From Sphingomonas baiyangensis (GTDB lineage: Bacteria; Pseudomonadota; Alphaproteobacteria; Sphingomonadales; Sphingomonadaceae): a stretch of 64,000 nucleotides of DNA. The notes under the pieces are model-generated. The model was not told where the DNA came from, searched no databases, and worked only from the letters and a program-made list of their open reading frames with translations. This document shows, in pieces, positions 16,756-25,693 of the stretch (position 1 is its first letter; each line of letters opens with the position of its first letter). The stretch lies in assembly GCF_005144715.1 (NCBI RefSeq), contig NZ_SWKR01000002.1:2485668-2549667 (forward strand), read 5' to 3'. The position numbers and the translations under genes were made by a program.

Positions 16756-19700
16756 ATGAACTTCCGCAACATGTCGGCATGGTCGATCCGCAATCCGGTC
16801 CCCGCGCTCGTGCTGTTCGCGGCACTGACGATCGCGGGCATCGTCAGCTTCATGCGGATGGACGTGAACCAGGACCCGGACATCGAGTTTCCGGTGGCGA
16901 TCGTCGTCATCTCGCAGCCGGGTGCGGCGCCCAGCGAACTCGAGACGCAGATCACCCAGCGCGTCGAGGCGGCGGTGCGCAGCCTGCAGGGCATCGACGA
17001 GATCCAGTCGACCGTCACCGAGGGGCAGTCGCAGACCGTCGTGCAGCTCAATATCGGCACGCCGATCGACCGCGCGGTGCAGGACGTGCGCGAGGCGGTG
17101 AACCAGATTCGCGGCGACCTGCCCGAGGGCATTCTCGAGCCGCAGGTGTTCCGCGCCAACACAACCGACAATGATCTGGCGAGCTTCACCGCGATCGCGC
17201 CCGACATGACGCTCGAGCAGCTGAGCTGGTATGTCGACAATTCGGTGGCGAAGGAGCTTCTGTCGGTTCCGGGCCTGTCGGCGGTCGAGCGGATCGGCGG
17301 CGTCGATCGCGAAGTGCGCGTCATCCTCGATCCCACGCGCTTGCAGAGCCTTGGTATCACGGCTTCGCAGGTAAACCAGCAGCTGCGCCAGGTGAACCTC
17401 GATGCCGCGGGCGGGCGGGCCGAGATCGCCGGCTCCGAACAGTCGGTTCGCGTGATCGGCAATGCGCAGACCGCCTATCAGCTTGGCCAGACGCAGATCG
17501 CGATCGGCAATGGCCGTACGGTGCGCCTTGCCGACATCGCCGAGGTGCGCGACGGCTTCGCCGAAATGCGCAGCCGCGCCGAGTTCAACGGCAACCAGGT
17601 CGTCGCCTTCGACATCAAGCGCGCCAAGGGCGAATCGGACATCGCGGTGTTCGCCGGCGCGCAGGAGAAGCTGAAGCAGCTTCAGGAGCGCAATCCGGGC
17701 GTCCGCTTCGACGTGCTGTTCAACAACGTCCAATATGTCGAGGAGCAGTATGAAGTCGCCATCGCCGCGATGATCGAGGGTGCGGTGCTCGCGGTGATCG
17801 TGGTGTTCTTCTTCCTGCGCGACTGGCGCGCGACGATCATCTCGGCGCTTGCCATTCCGCTGTCGGCGATTCCCGCCTTCTGGTTCATGGATATGATGGG
17901 CTTCACGCTCAACACCATGACGCTGCTGGCGCTCAGCCTCGTCGCCGGCGTGCTCGTCGACGATGCGATCGTCGAGATCGAGAATATCGTGCGCCACATG
18001 CGGATGGGCAAATCGGCCTATCAGGCATCGATCGACGCGGCGGACGAGATCGGGCTGGCGGTGCTCGCCACCACCATGGCGATCGTCGCGGTGTTCCTGC
18101 CCGTTGGCATGATGCCGGGGATTTCGGGCCAGTTCTTCAAGAATTTCGGCCTCACCGTCGTTGCCGCCGTGCTGGTCAGCCTGGCGGTCGCGCGGCTCAT
18201 CACGCCGATGCTTGCGGCCTATTTCCTCAAGGCCAAGGGCCATGCCACGCATGGCGAAGGCTGGCTGATGGACCGGTATGTCGGCATGCTCCAATGGTCG
18301 CTGCGCCACGACCGCGCCGACGCGATGCGTGTGCGCGGCGGCATCGGCCGCAAGCTGGCGGCGCCGCTGTTCGATCACCGGCTGTGGATCGTGAGTCTCG
18401 GCGTGCTCGCGCTTGTCGCCACCGTCGGCTTGCTGATGACGCTGCCGCAGACCTTCCAGCCGACGCGCGACCAGGACAATTCGACCGCGACGATCGAGAT
18501 GGTGCCCGGCACCACGCATGCGCAGACGCGCGAAGTGGTGAACCGCGTGCGCGACATTCTCGCCGCGCATCCGCTGGTCGAGAACACCTATGCCCGCGCG
18601 TTCGTGGGCAATGGCCGCGTGACGGCGCAGCTGCGCGCCGATCGCGAGATGACGAGCGTCGAGTTCGAGCGCAGCCTCGCGCCTGCGTTCAACCAGATCG
18701 CCGACGCGCGCGTCGCCTTCCGCTCGCAGATGAGCTGGGGCAGCGGCGGGCGCGACATCACCATCACGCTCGGCGGCGAGGATCCCGAGCTGCTCAACAC
18801 CACGGCCAACACGCTGATGGAGGAAATGGCGCGCCTGCCGATGGTGGTCGCACCGCGCGTGAGTGGCGACTTGCAGCGCCCCGAAATCACCATCCGTCCG
18901 CGCACCGATCTGGCGGCAAGCCTTGGCGTCACGACGCAGGCATTGTCGAGCGCGATCCGCATCGCCACGCTCGGTGATATCGATCAGAACAGCGCGCGTT
19001 TCAGCCTCAACGATCGCCAGATTCCGATCCGCGTGGCGCTGAGCGAGGATGCGCGCGAGCGGCTATCGACGATCGAGAATCTTCCCGTACCCACCCAGTC
19101 GGGCGGGTCGGTGCCGCTGCGCGTCGTCGCCGATATCGGCTTCGGCGCGGGGCCGACGCGGATCGATCGCATCAACCAGCAGCGCCGCCTGACGATCGGC
19201 GCCGATCTCGCTCCGGGCGTGATCTCGGGCGATGCGATGAAGGCGATCGATGCGCTGCCGACGATGCGCAACCTGCCGCTCGGCGTGAACCGGCTGACGC
19301 TGGGCCAGGCCAAGTGGCAGGCGGAGATGATCAACAACTTCATCATCGCGGTGATTTCGGGCGTGATGCTGGTGCTGGCGGTGCTGGTGCTGCTCTACCG
19401 GCGCGTGATGCCGCCCTTCGTCAACATGGGATCGCTGCTGCTGGCGCCGCTCGGCGGGCTGCTGGCCTTGTGGATCACCGGCAATCCCATCTCGCTGCCC
19501 GTCTATATCGGCCTGCTGATGCTGCTCGGTATCGTCGCCAAGAACTCGATCCTGCTGATCGACTTCGCGCTCGAGGAAATGGAGAAGGGCGTCGACAAGG
19601 TGACGGCGATCGTCGATGCCGGCCACAAGCGCGCGCAGCCGATCGTGATGACCACGATCGCGATGGTCGCGGGCATGGTGCCGACGGCGCTGGCGCTGTC

Positions 19701-19974
19701 GGGCGACGGATCGTTCCGCGCGCCGATGGGCATCACCGTGATCGGCGGGCTGCTGCTGTCGACGCTGCTGACGCTGGTGATCGTGCCCGCGACCTTCAGC
19801 CTCGCCATCGGCGTCGAGGCATGGATCGGGCCGCGGCTCTCGCGCCGGCTGCTCACCTATCGCCCCGGCGACGATCTGGCCGATCGCCCGACGCTGATCG
19901 ACCATCCGGGCAGCGGCGGCCGCATCGGCTATCGCGGCGACGACGACGAGCGCGGCACGCAGCCTGCCGAGTGA
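16756..19974 (+). CDS. RND-family efflux pump inner-membrane transporter
   Basis: 1072 residues, the usual length for a HAE1/AcrB-type pump. It begins NMSAWSIRNPVPALVLFAAL (helix 1) and has the periplasmic porter repeat. The helix-4 proton-relay acidic pair is present in VAGVLVDDAIVEIENIVRHM, and the second-half equivalent GIVAKNSILLIDFALEEMEKG is present too. Driven by proton influx, it exports small molecules from the periplasm or inner membrane through the adaptor. The C-terminal tail (about 1035-1072) is polar and Asp/Arg-rich. The substrate cannot be told from sequence. Confidence 0.94.
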   Translation: MNFRNMSAWSIRNPVPALVLFAALTIAGIVSFMRMDVNQDPDIEFPVAIVVISQPGAAPSELETQITQRVEAAVRSLQGIDEIQSTVTEGQSQTVVQLNIGTPIDRAVQDVREAVNQIRGDLPEGILEPQVFRANTTDNDLASFTAIAPDMTLEQLSWYVDNSVAKELLSVPGLSAVERIGGVDREVRVILDPTRLQSLGITASQVNQQLRQVNLDAAGGRAEIAGSEQSVRVIGNAQTAYQLGQTQIAIGNGRTVRLADIAEVRDGFAEMRSRAEFNGNQVVAFDIKRAKGESDIAVFAGAQEKLKQLQERNPGVRFDVLFNNVQYVEEQYEVAIAAMIEGAVLAVIVVFFFLRDWRATIISALAIPLSAIPAFWFMDMMGFTLNTMTLLALSLVAGVLVDDAIVEIENIVRHMRMGKSAYQASIDAADEIGLAVLATTMAIVAVFLPVGMMPGISGQFFKNFGLTVVAAVLVSLAVARLITPMLAAYFLKAKGHATHGEGWLMDRYVGMLQWSLRHDRADAMRVRGGIGRKLAAPLFDHRLWIVSLGVLALVATVGLLMTLPQTFQPTRDQDNSTATIEMVPGTTHAQTREVVNRVRDILAAHPLVENTYARAFVGNGRVTAQLRADREMTSVEFERSLAPAFNQIADARVAFRSQMSWGSGGRDITITLGGEDPELLNTTANTLMEEMARLPMVVAPRVSGDLQRPEITIRPRTDLAASLGVTTQALSSAIRIATLGDIDQNSARFSLNDRQIPIRVALSEDARERLSTIENLPVPTQSGGSVPLRVVADIGFGAGPTRIDRINQQRRLTIGADLAPGVISGDAMKAIDALPTMRNLPLGVNRLTLGQAKWQAEMINNFIIAVISGVMLVLAVLVLLYRRVMPPFVNMGSLLLAPLGGLLALWITGNPISLPVYIGLLMLLGIVAKNSILLIDFALEEMEKGVDKVTAIVDAGHKRAQPIVMTTIAMVAGMVPTALALSGDGSFRAPMGITVIGGLLLSTLLTLVIVPATFSLAIGVEAWIGPRLSRRLLTYRPGDDLADRPTLIDHPGSGGRIGYRGDDDERGTQPAE

Positions 19975-20005
19975 ACCTTCCCCTGCCTGGGGGATTGTCT
20001 CGAGC

Positions 20006-21280
20006 ATGAGCCTGCCGCTTCGCGCTTCGCCCGGCTGGAGCGCGCCGCCCCCGCAACTGGTGCGCATGCGCCGCATCGCCACCGGCCTGCTGGTGGCGAT
20101 GGCGGCGCTGTTCGTCGTAGCGCGCCTGAATGCCGGCCTGCATCCCGCCTGGGGCTATGTGCAGGGCTTCGCCGAGGCGGCGATGGTGGGAGGCCTTGCC
20201 GACTGGTTTGCCGTGACCGCGCTGTTCCGCCATCCGCTGGGGCTGCCGATCCCGCACACCGCGATCGTGCCGAGGAACAAGGATCGCATCGGCGACACGC
20301 TGGCGCTGTTTCTCAAGGACAATTTCCTGATCCCGCACGTCGTCGCGCGGCGGATGCAGCGGATCGACGTCGCCGAGGCGGTGGGACGCTGGCTGACCGA
20401 CCCCGTATCGGGCGCGCAGGCGGGCGGGCGGATGCGCTACGGTGCCGCGCGGCTGGCCGCGAACATGCTCGAATCGCTCGATCCCGAGCGGCTGGGCGGC
20501 ATGGTGCGCGGCGCGCTTTCGAACCAGTTGCGCGGCCTGCACGTCGCGCCGCTGCTCGGACAGGCGCTTGATGCCGCGATGACCGAGCGGCGGCACATGC
20601 CGCTGATCGACGGCATCGTGCTGTGGGCGGGGCGCGTGCTCGAGGCCAACGAGCATCTGGTGCGTGCGATGGTGCACGAGCGCGCCGGCGCGGTGATGCG
20701 CTGGACCGGCTTGGACGAAACGCTCGCCAACAAGATCATCGACGGACTGGCCAAGCTTCTCGCCGACATGGCCGCCGATCCCGACCATCCGCTGCGAACC
20801 AAGGCCGAGGAGGGGCTCGAAAAGCTCGCCCACGACCTTCAGCACGATGCAGAGACGCAGGCCAAGGTCGAGCGGTTCAAGAACGACATGCTCGACAATC
20901 CGGCGCTCGGCGACTGGTGGCAGGGCGTGTGGGAACGCATTCGCGCCGCACTGCTCGGCATGGCGCGCGATCCCGACGCGATGATGGCGGGTCGGCTGGG
21001 CGAGATGTCGCGCGCGCTGGGCGAAACGCTGCAATCCGATCCCCGACTAGCGCGTACGATCAACCGCTTCGCGCGCCGCGCGGCGGTGGGCGCGGCGGCC
21101 GATTACGGCGATGCGATCGTCCGGCTGGTGAGCGACACGGTACGCGGATGGGATGCGGCCACCATCACGCTACGGCTTGAGAACGCGGTAGGCCGCGACC
21201 TGCAATATATCCGCATCAACGGCACGCTGGTGGGCGGATCGGTGGGGCTGGTGATCCACGCGGTCGAGGGCTGGCTTTGA
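20006..21280 (+). CDS. DUF445 family membrane-associated protein (YjiN-like)
   Basis: 424 residues. An N-terminal membrane segment (about 18-37, ATGLLVAMAALFVVARL) is followed by the family signature VQGFAEAAMVGGLADWFAVTALFRHPLGLPIPHTAIVP. Next comes a long helical region with NKDRIGDTLALFLKDNFL, and a final hydrophobic stretch (GTLVGGSVGLVIHAVEGWL) that should be a second membrane helix. The family is widespread in proteobacteria without an established function. It follows the RND pump by 31 bases and may share its transcript. Confidence 0.88.
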   Translation: MSLPLRASPGWSAPPPQLVRMRRIATGLLVAMAALFVVARLNAGLHPAWGYVQGFAEAAMVGGLADWFAVTALFRHPLGLPIPHTAIVPRNKDRIGDTLALFLKDNFLIPHVVARRMQRIDVAEAVGRWLTDPVSGAQAGGRMRYGAARLAANMLESLDPERLGGMVRGALSNQLRGLHVAPLLGQALDAAMTERRHMPLIDGIVLWAGRVLEANEHLVRAMVHERAGAVMRWTGLDETLANKIIDGLAKLLADMAADPDHPLRTKAEEGLEKLAHDLQHDAETQAKVERFKNDMLDNPALGDWWQGVWERIRAALLGMARDPDAMMAGRLGEMSRALGETLQSDPRLARTINRFARRAAVGAAADYGDAIVRLVSDTVRGWDAATITLRLENAVGRDLQYIRINGTLVGGSVGLVIHAVEGWL

Positions 21281-21291
21281 CGCTGCGCCGT

Positions 21292-21975
21292 CTATCGCCA
21301 GTCGAGCACCGTCCATCCGCGCGCGGCGGCGAGCCGGCGCAGGGGGGCGTGGGCGTTGACCGCAAATGCCTCGTCGGCGGCTTCCAGCGCGGGCGCGTCG
21401 CTCACATGATCGCTGTAGAAGCGCACATGCGCGGCTTCGCGCGCTATCCCCTCGCGTGCGAACCACGCTTCGATCATCGCCTGTTTGGCGGGCCCGTAGC
21501 AATTGTCGCCCGCGACGCCCGACAGCACGTCGCCCGCGGCATCGCGCCGCACCTCGGTGGCGATGACGTCGGCAAAGCCCAGCCGCGCACCGATCGTCTC
21601 GGCATAATAACGATAGGACGCGGTGGCGAGCACGAGCCGATAGCCCTCGGCGCGGTCGGCGGCGATCCGCGCGCGTGCCGCTTCGAGCACATGATCGGCG
21701 TCGGTCGCCTCGGCGAAGCGTACGGCGAGATCGCGCATCGTCGCATCGGAAACGTGGCGGCCGATCATCAGCCGCTGCGTCATCCCTTTGAGCTTTGCGC
21801 GGTCGACGAGGCGCAGCGGATGGCCGAGCGCGGCGGCCCCGGCCAATGGCAGCAGCGCGAGACGCCACGGCGCATGTGCGCGCGCCGCCGCGATCAGGAA
21901 GCGCGTCCAGGTAGGTCCGCGCGTGATCGTCTTATCCATGTCGTAGATCGCAATCCGGACCATGGACATCGCCAT
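21292..21975 (-). CDS. HAD-superfamily IB hydrolase (phosphatase)
   Basis: 227 residues. HAD motif I is AIYDMDKTITRG with the nucleophilic aspartate near residue 11. Motif II lies in RLVLATASYRYYAETIG, the conserved lysine in GPAKQAMIEAW and motif III in RFYSDHVSDAPALEAADEAFAVN. This arrangement is that of the SerB/CicA-like IB subfamily, phosphatases of small phosphorylated metabolites; the substrate is unknown. Three in-frame ATGs (21975, 21969, 21963) are possible starts; an AAGGA lies upstream of the first. Convergent with the DUF445 gene and divergent from the Mla operon. Confidence 0.88.
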   Translation of the reverse strand: MAMSMVRIAIYDMDKTITRGPTWTRFLIAAARAHAPWRLALLPLAGAAALGHPLRLVDRAKLKGMTQRLMIGRHVSDATMRDLAVRFAEATDADHVLEAARARIAADRAEGYRLVLATASYRYYAETIGARLGFADVIATEVRRDAAGDVLSGVAGDNCYGPAKQAMIEAWFAREGIAREAAHVRFYSDHVSDAPALEAADEAFAVNAHAPLRRLAAARGWTVLDWR

Positions 21976-22025
21976 GCCGCCTACGTCCTTGCGGTGCCAA
22001 GCCAAATCGCACATGGAAGCGGGCA

Positions 22026-23123
22026 ATGACGCGCATGGCCGATTTCGCCCGCGATAACGGGACGGTCCGGTTCTCCGGCAACCTCTCGCTCGCACATATC
22101 GGCGATCTTGCCGACCGGCTCGATGCCGTGGACGGCAGCGTCGATCGCGTCGACCTGTCGGGCATCGATCGCATCGACACCGTGGGCGCTTGGATCGTGC
22201 ACCGCTTCGCGCACGAACGCGAGGCGACAATCGACGGGCTGAGCGATGACGGCGCCCGGCTGATGCAGCAGGTGCAGGACGCCGACCGGCCCGTTGCCAA
22301 GCCCGCACGGCCGATGCCGGCGTTCCTGCGCGTGCTCGACGAGATTGGCGAGGCGATATCGCAGGCGGGGCGCACGCTGCTGGGCCTGCTCGCCTTCATG
22401 GGCGCCACGGTGATCGCGGCGGGCAACGTCATCCGCCACCCGCGCCGCTTCCGCTTCAATGCCGTGGTGCACCGTTTCGAGGTGGTCGGCGTCTCGGCGC
22501 TCGGCATCGTCGGGCTGATGAGCTTCCTCATCGGCATCGTCATCGCGCAGCAGGGCGCGGTGCAGCTCCGCCAGTTCGGCGCCGAGGTGTTCACGATCAA
22601 CCTGATCGGCCGCATCACGCTACGCGAGCTCGGCGTGCTGATGACCGCGATCATGGTGGCGGGCCGTTCGGGCTCGGCGTTCGCCGCGCAGCTCGGCACG
22701 ATGAAGCTGACCGAGGAAATCGACGCGATGCGCACCATCGGCGTCAATCCGATGGAGGCGCTGGTGCTACCGCGCGTCATCGCGGCGGTGTTGCTGATGC
22801 CGCTGCTCGGCTTCTACGCCTCGCTGGTGGCGATCATCGGCGGCGGGCTGCTGAGCTGGGTCAGCCTCGACATTCCGCCCGTCACCTTCATCCAGCGGCT
22901 GCGCGAGGTGGTGCCGATCACCGACCTGTATGTCGGACTGGTCAAGGCGCCGGTATTCGGCGCGATCATCGCGATTTCGGGCTGCTTCCAGGGAATGCTC
23001 GTTGAATCGGATGCCGAGCAGGTGGGTCTGCGCACCACCGCTGCGGTGGTGCAGGCGATCTTCCTTGTCATCGTGCTCGATGCGTTCTTCGCCGTCTTCT
23101 TCACATGGATCGGCTGGATATGA
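22026..23123 (+). CDS. mlaE: MlaE-family ABC transporter permease with N-terminal STAS-like domain
   Basis: 365 residues. The first ~95 residues form a STAS-like domain (VRFSGNLSLAHIGDLADRLD, DLSGIDRIDTVGAWIV). The permease follows, with the family core GVSALGIVGLMSFLIGIVIA, GRITLRELGVLMTAIMVAGRSGSAFAAQLGTMK and EEIDAMRTIGVNPMEALVLPR. It is the inner-membrane component of the Mla lipid transport system that moves phospholipids between inner and outer membranes. The fused STAS domain probably replaces a separate MlaB. First gene of a four-gene operon; its TGA overlaps the ATPase start. Confidence 0.93.
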   Translation: MTRMADFARDNGTVRFSGNLSLAHIGDLADRLDAVDGSVDRVDLSGIDRIDTVGAWIVHRFAHEREATIDGLSDDGARLMQQVQDADRPVAKPARPMPAFLRVLDEIGEAISQAGRTLLGLLAFMGATVIAAGNVIRHPRRFRFNAVVHRFEVVGVSALGIVGLMSFLIGIVIAQQGAVQLRQFGAEVFTINLIGRITLRELGVLMTAIMVAGRSGSAFAAQLGTMKLTEEIDAMRTIGVNPMEALVLPRVIAAVLLMPLLGFYASLVAIIGGGLLSWVSLDIPPVTFIQRLREVVPITDLYVGLVKAPVFGAIIAISGCFQGMLVESDAEQVGLRTTAAVVQAIFLVIVLDAFFAVFFTWIGWI

Positions 23124-23941
23124 CGCAGACGGGCGCCCCCGAACCCGACGGCGAGACGATCATCTGCGTACGCGGCCTCAAGAACGCGTTCGGCGAGCAG
23201 GTGGTGCACGACGATCTCGATCTCGATGTGCGTCGCGGCGAGATTCTGGGTGTCGTCGGCGGATCGGGCACGGGCAAGTCGGTGCTGATGCGCTCGATCA
23301 TCGGGCTCCAGCCGCCGGTCGCGGGCGATGTCCGCGTGTTCGGCGAGCCCACCGCCGATCGCGACGAGGAAGACACGATCGCCATCCGCAAGCGCTGGGG
23401 CGTGCTGTTCCAGGGCGGCGCCCTGTTCTCGACGCTGACGGTCGCCGAGAATGTGCAGGTGCCGCTCAAGGAGTTCTACCCCAAGCTCGCGCCCGCGCTG
23501 CTCGACCAGATCGCCAACTACAAGGTGGTGATGACGGGGCTGCCCGCCGAGGCCGGGCCCAAATATCCGTCCGAACTGTCGGGTGGCATGAAGAAGCGCG
23601 CAGGCCTTGCGCGCGCGCTGGCGCTCGATCCCGAACTGCTGTTCCTCGACGAGCCGACCGCGGGGCTCGACCCCATCGGCGCGGCGGCGTTCGACGAGCT
23701 CACCAAGTCGCTCCAGCGCAGCCTGGGGCTCACCGTGTTCCTCATCACGCACGATCTCGACACGCTGCACGCCATCTGCGACCGGGTGGCGGTGCTCGCC
23801 GACAAGAAGGTGATCGCCGTGGGCACCATCGACGAGCTGCTCGCGCTCGATCACCCGTGGATCCAGGAATATTTCAACGGACCGCGCGGCCGCGCCGCGG
23901 TCGACAGCGCCGATCGCCACGCGGCGCGCGAAGAGGCATGA
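23120..23941 (+). CDS. mlaF: ABC transporter ATPase of the Mla lipid transport system
   Basis: 273 residues from the ATG that overlaps the permease stop (ATGA). Walker A GSGTGKS is at 48-54, the ABC signature is LSGGMKKRAGLARAL and Walker B with the catalytic glutamate is LLFLDEPTAGLDP. The H-loop histidine is in FLITHDLDTL. The C-terminal tail (DHPWIQEYFNGPRGR) is typical of MlaF, where it contacts MlaB-type domains. It powers the permease encoded upstream. An in-frame ATG at 23105 would add five residues. Confidence 0.94.
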   Translation: MTQTGAPEPDGETIICVRGLKNAFGEQVVHDDLDLDVRRGEILGVVGGSGTGKSVLMRSIIGLQPPVAGDVRVFGEPTADRDEEDTIAIRKRWGVLFQGGALFSTLTVAENVQVPLKEFYPKLAPALLDQIANYKVVMTGLPAEAGPKYPSELSGGMKKRAGLARALALDPELLFLDEPTAGLDPIGAAAFDELTKSLQRSLGLTVFLITHDLDTLHAICDRVAVLADKKVIAVGTIDELLALDHPWIQEYFNGPRGRAAVDSADRHAAREEA

Positions 23942-23952
23942 GGTAGGCTGCG

Positions 23953-24918
23953 ATGGAAACCCGTTCGAATCACGTGCTGGTCGGCGCCGTCGTCCTGATC
24001 CTGCTGGCGATGCTGGCCTTGTTCACCGTCTGGCTCGCGCGGCTGAGCGGCGGTGGCGAGAAGCAGTATGACATCTTCTTCAAGCAGGCGATCGACGGCA
24101 TCAATGTCGGTTCGCCCGTCGCTTTCTCGGGCGTGCCCTCGGGGCAGGTGAGCGAGATCGCGCTGTTCAAGCCCGATCCGCAGTTCGTGCGCGTGCGCAT
24201 CCGCGTGAAGGACGATGTGCCGATCCTTCAGGGCACCACCGCGACGATCCAGGGCATCGGCTTCACCGGCGTCAGCCAGATCGCGCTCGACGGCGCGGTG
24301 CGCGGCGCGCCGCCCATCCGCTGCCCCGATGGCGATACCTCGAACGACTGCCCCTTCGGCGTGCCGGTGATCCCGCCGCGTCAGGGCGGGCTGGGCGCGA
24401 TCCTCAATTCGGCGCCGCAGCTGCTCGAGCGTATCACCACGCTGACCGAGCGGCTGACCGAACTGCTGTCCGACCGCAACCAGAACTCGATCGCGGGCAT
24501 CCTCGAAAGCACCAACCGGCTGGCCGATGCGCTGGCCGATCGCGGCCCCGAAATCGCCGCGACGATGGCCGAGACGCGCATCGCGATCCAGAAGGCGGGC
24601 GTCGCCGCCGAGCAGATCGGTCAGCTCGCCGGCACGACCAATTCGGTGCTCGCGAACGACGTGCAGCCGGCGATGCGCAATCTCAACCAGGCGATCGCCG
24701 CGGCCGAGAAGAGCGCCAACACGCTCAACGCCGCGATCGGCGATGCGCGACCCGGATTGCAGGCCTTCTCGAAGCAGACCGTCCCCGAAGTGGGCCAGCT
24801 GGTCTCCGACCTGCGCGTATTGACCGAGTCGCTCGCCGACGTGGCCGAGCGCGTCAATCGCGGCGGCGCCGGCTCGCTCGTCGGCTCGCCCAAGCTGCCC
24901 GATTACGAACCCGAATGA
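23953..24918 (+). CDS. mlaD: MlaD-family MCE-domain lipid-binding protein
   Basis: 321 residues. An N-terminal membrane anchor (about 8-29, VLVGAVVLILLAMLALFTVWL) leads into one MCE domain (about 38-115), with the family pattern FKQAIDGINVGSPVAFSGVPSGQVSEI and TATIQGIGFTGVSQIAL. A long predicted helical region follows (about 155-300; ERITTLTERLTELLSDRNQN and repeated AEKSANTLN-like heptads), as in longer alphaproteobacterial MlaD proteins. The MCE domains form a periplasmic ring on MlaFE through which lipid passes. It lies 11 bases after mlaF and overlaps the lipoprotein ORF region by its stop codon. Confidence 0.92.
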   Translation: METRSNHVLVGAVVLILLAMLALFTVWLARLSGGGEKQYDIFFKQAIDGINVGSPVAFSGVPSGQVSEIALFKPDPQFVRVRIRVKDDVPILQGTTATIQGIGFTGVSQIALDGAVRGAPPIRCPDGDTSNDCPFGVPVIPPRQGGLGAILNSAPQLLERITTLTERLTELLSDRNQNSIAGILESTNRLADALADRGPEIAATMAETRIAIQKAGVAAEQIGQLAGTTNSVLANDVQPAMRNLNQAIAAAEKSANTLNAAIGDARPGLQAFSKQTVPEVGQLVSDLRVLTESLADVAERVNRGGAGSLVGSPKLPDYEPE

Positions 24919-24929
24919 GGCCCGGCATC

Positions 24930-25511
24930 ATGAGAAAGCTCGTCATTCTGCTCGCCGCGCTGCCACTGGCCGCCTGCATCCGCTTCGGCGCCGAGCCGCC
25001 GCCCTCGCTGCTGACGCTGAACGCGCAGGCGCAGGTCCCCGTCGGCCAGACGCTGAACTCGAGCGCCGCCTCGACGATCACCATCCGCGTGCCCTCGGCA
25101 CCGCAGGAATTGTCGGTGCAGCGCGTGCCGGTGCGATCGGCCGATACGGCGATCGCCTATGTGAAGGACGCACAATGGGTCGAGCCGCCCGCACGGCTGT
25201 TCGCGCGGCTGCTGTCGGATACGGTGACGGCGCAGACGGGGCGCGTCGTGCTCTCGGGCCGGCAGTCGAATGTCGATCCCGGCGCGCTGCTGACGGGCGA
25301 ATTGCGCAGCTTCGGCCTCGACGCGGCAACGAACGAGGCGATCGTCACCTATGACGCCGCGCTGCTGCGCCAGGGCGCGTCGAGCTTCGAGAAGCGTCGC
25401 TTCGAGGCGCGCGTGCCTGTGAGCGCGATCGACGCGGCGAATGCCGGCGTCGCGCTGAACGCTGCCGCCAATCGTGTGGCGGGCGAGGTCGCGGCCTGGG
25501 TGGGGCGGTAG
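24930..25511 (+). CDS. ABC-type transport auxiliary lipoprotein (PqiC-like)
   Basis: 193 residues from ATG 24930, which follows a GAGG ribosome-binding site by nine bases. The signal peptide MRKLVILLAALPLAAC ends in a lipobox with the lipidated cysteine at 16. The mature part carries AWVEPPARLF-like and LTGELRSFGLDAATNEAIVTYDAALL sequences of the auxiliary family that accompanies MCE transporters. It probably sits at the outer membrane as acceptor for the Mla-type system. An ATG at 24915 overlapping the mlaD stop would add five residues and weaken the signal peptide. Confidence 0.88.
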   Translation: MRKLVILLAALPLAACIRFGAEPPPSLLTLNAQAQVPVGQTLNSSAASTITIRVPSAPQELSVQRVPVRSADTAIAYVKDAQWVEPPARLFARLLSDTVTAQTGRVVLSGRQSNVDPGALLTGELRSFGLDAATNEAIVTYDAALLRQGASSFEKRRFEARVPVSAIDAANAGVALNAAANRVAGEVAAWVGR

Positions 25512-25542
25512 ATTGGTTTCGTACCAGTATATGAACTCAACT

Positions 25543-25627
25543 GCCGTTCGCACTGAGCCTGTCGAAGTGCCGTTCTTCTCCGACTCCAGAGTGAGAATGG
25601 TGCTTCGACAAGCTCAGCACGAACGGT
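25543..25627. repeat. REP-like palindromic element, copy A
   Basis: An imperfect inverted repeat of about 85 bases. The left arm starts CCGTTCGCACTGAGCCTGTC (25544) and the right arm ends AGCTCAGCACGAACGG (25611-25626). It lies between the convergent ends of the Mla lipoprotein gene and ubiG. Nearly the same arms occur at 44960-45060, also between convergent genes. As RNA it would fold into a long hairpin on either strand. Confidence 0.8.
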
Positions 25628-25693
25628 GAGAGGTGGTTGCAAACAGCCGGGAATGGCGTTGGCCGTGCGGCTGCGCGCAATGGCGGGCTTGCC

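Noticed and set aside
16294..18570. 758-residue minus-strand frame opposite the RND adaptor and pump
   Set aside because: His/Arg/Asp-rich mirror sequence; the plus strand encodes full-length RND proteins.
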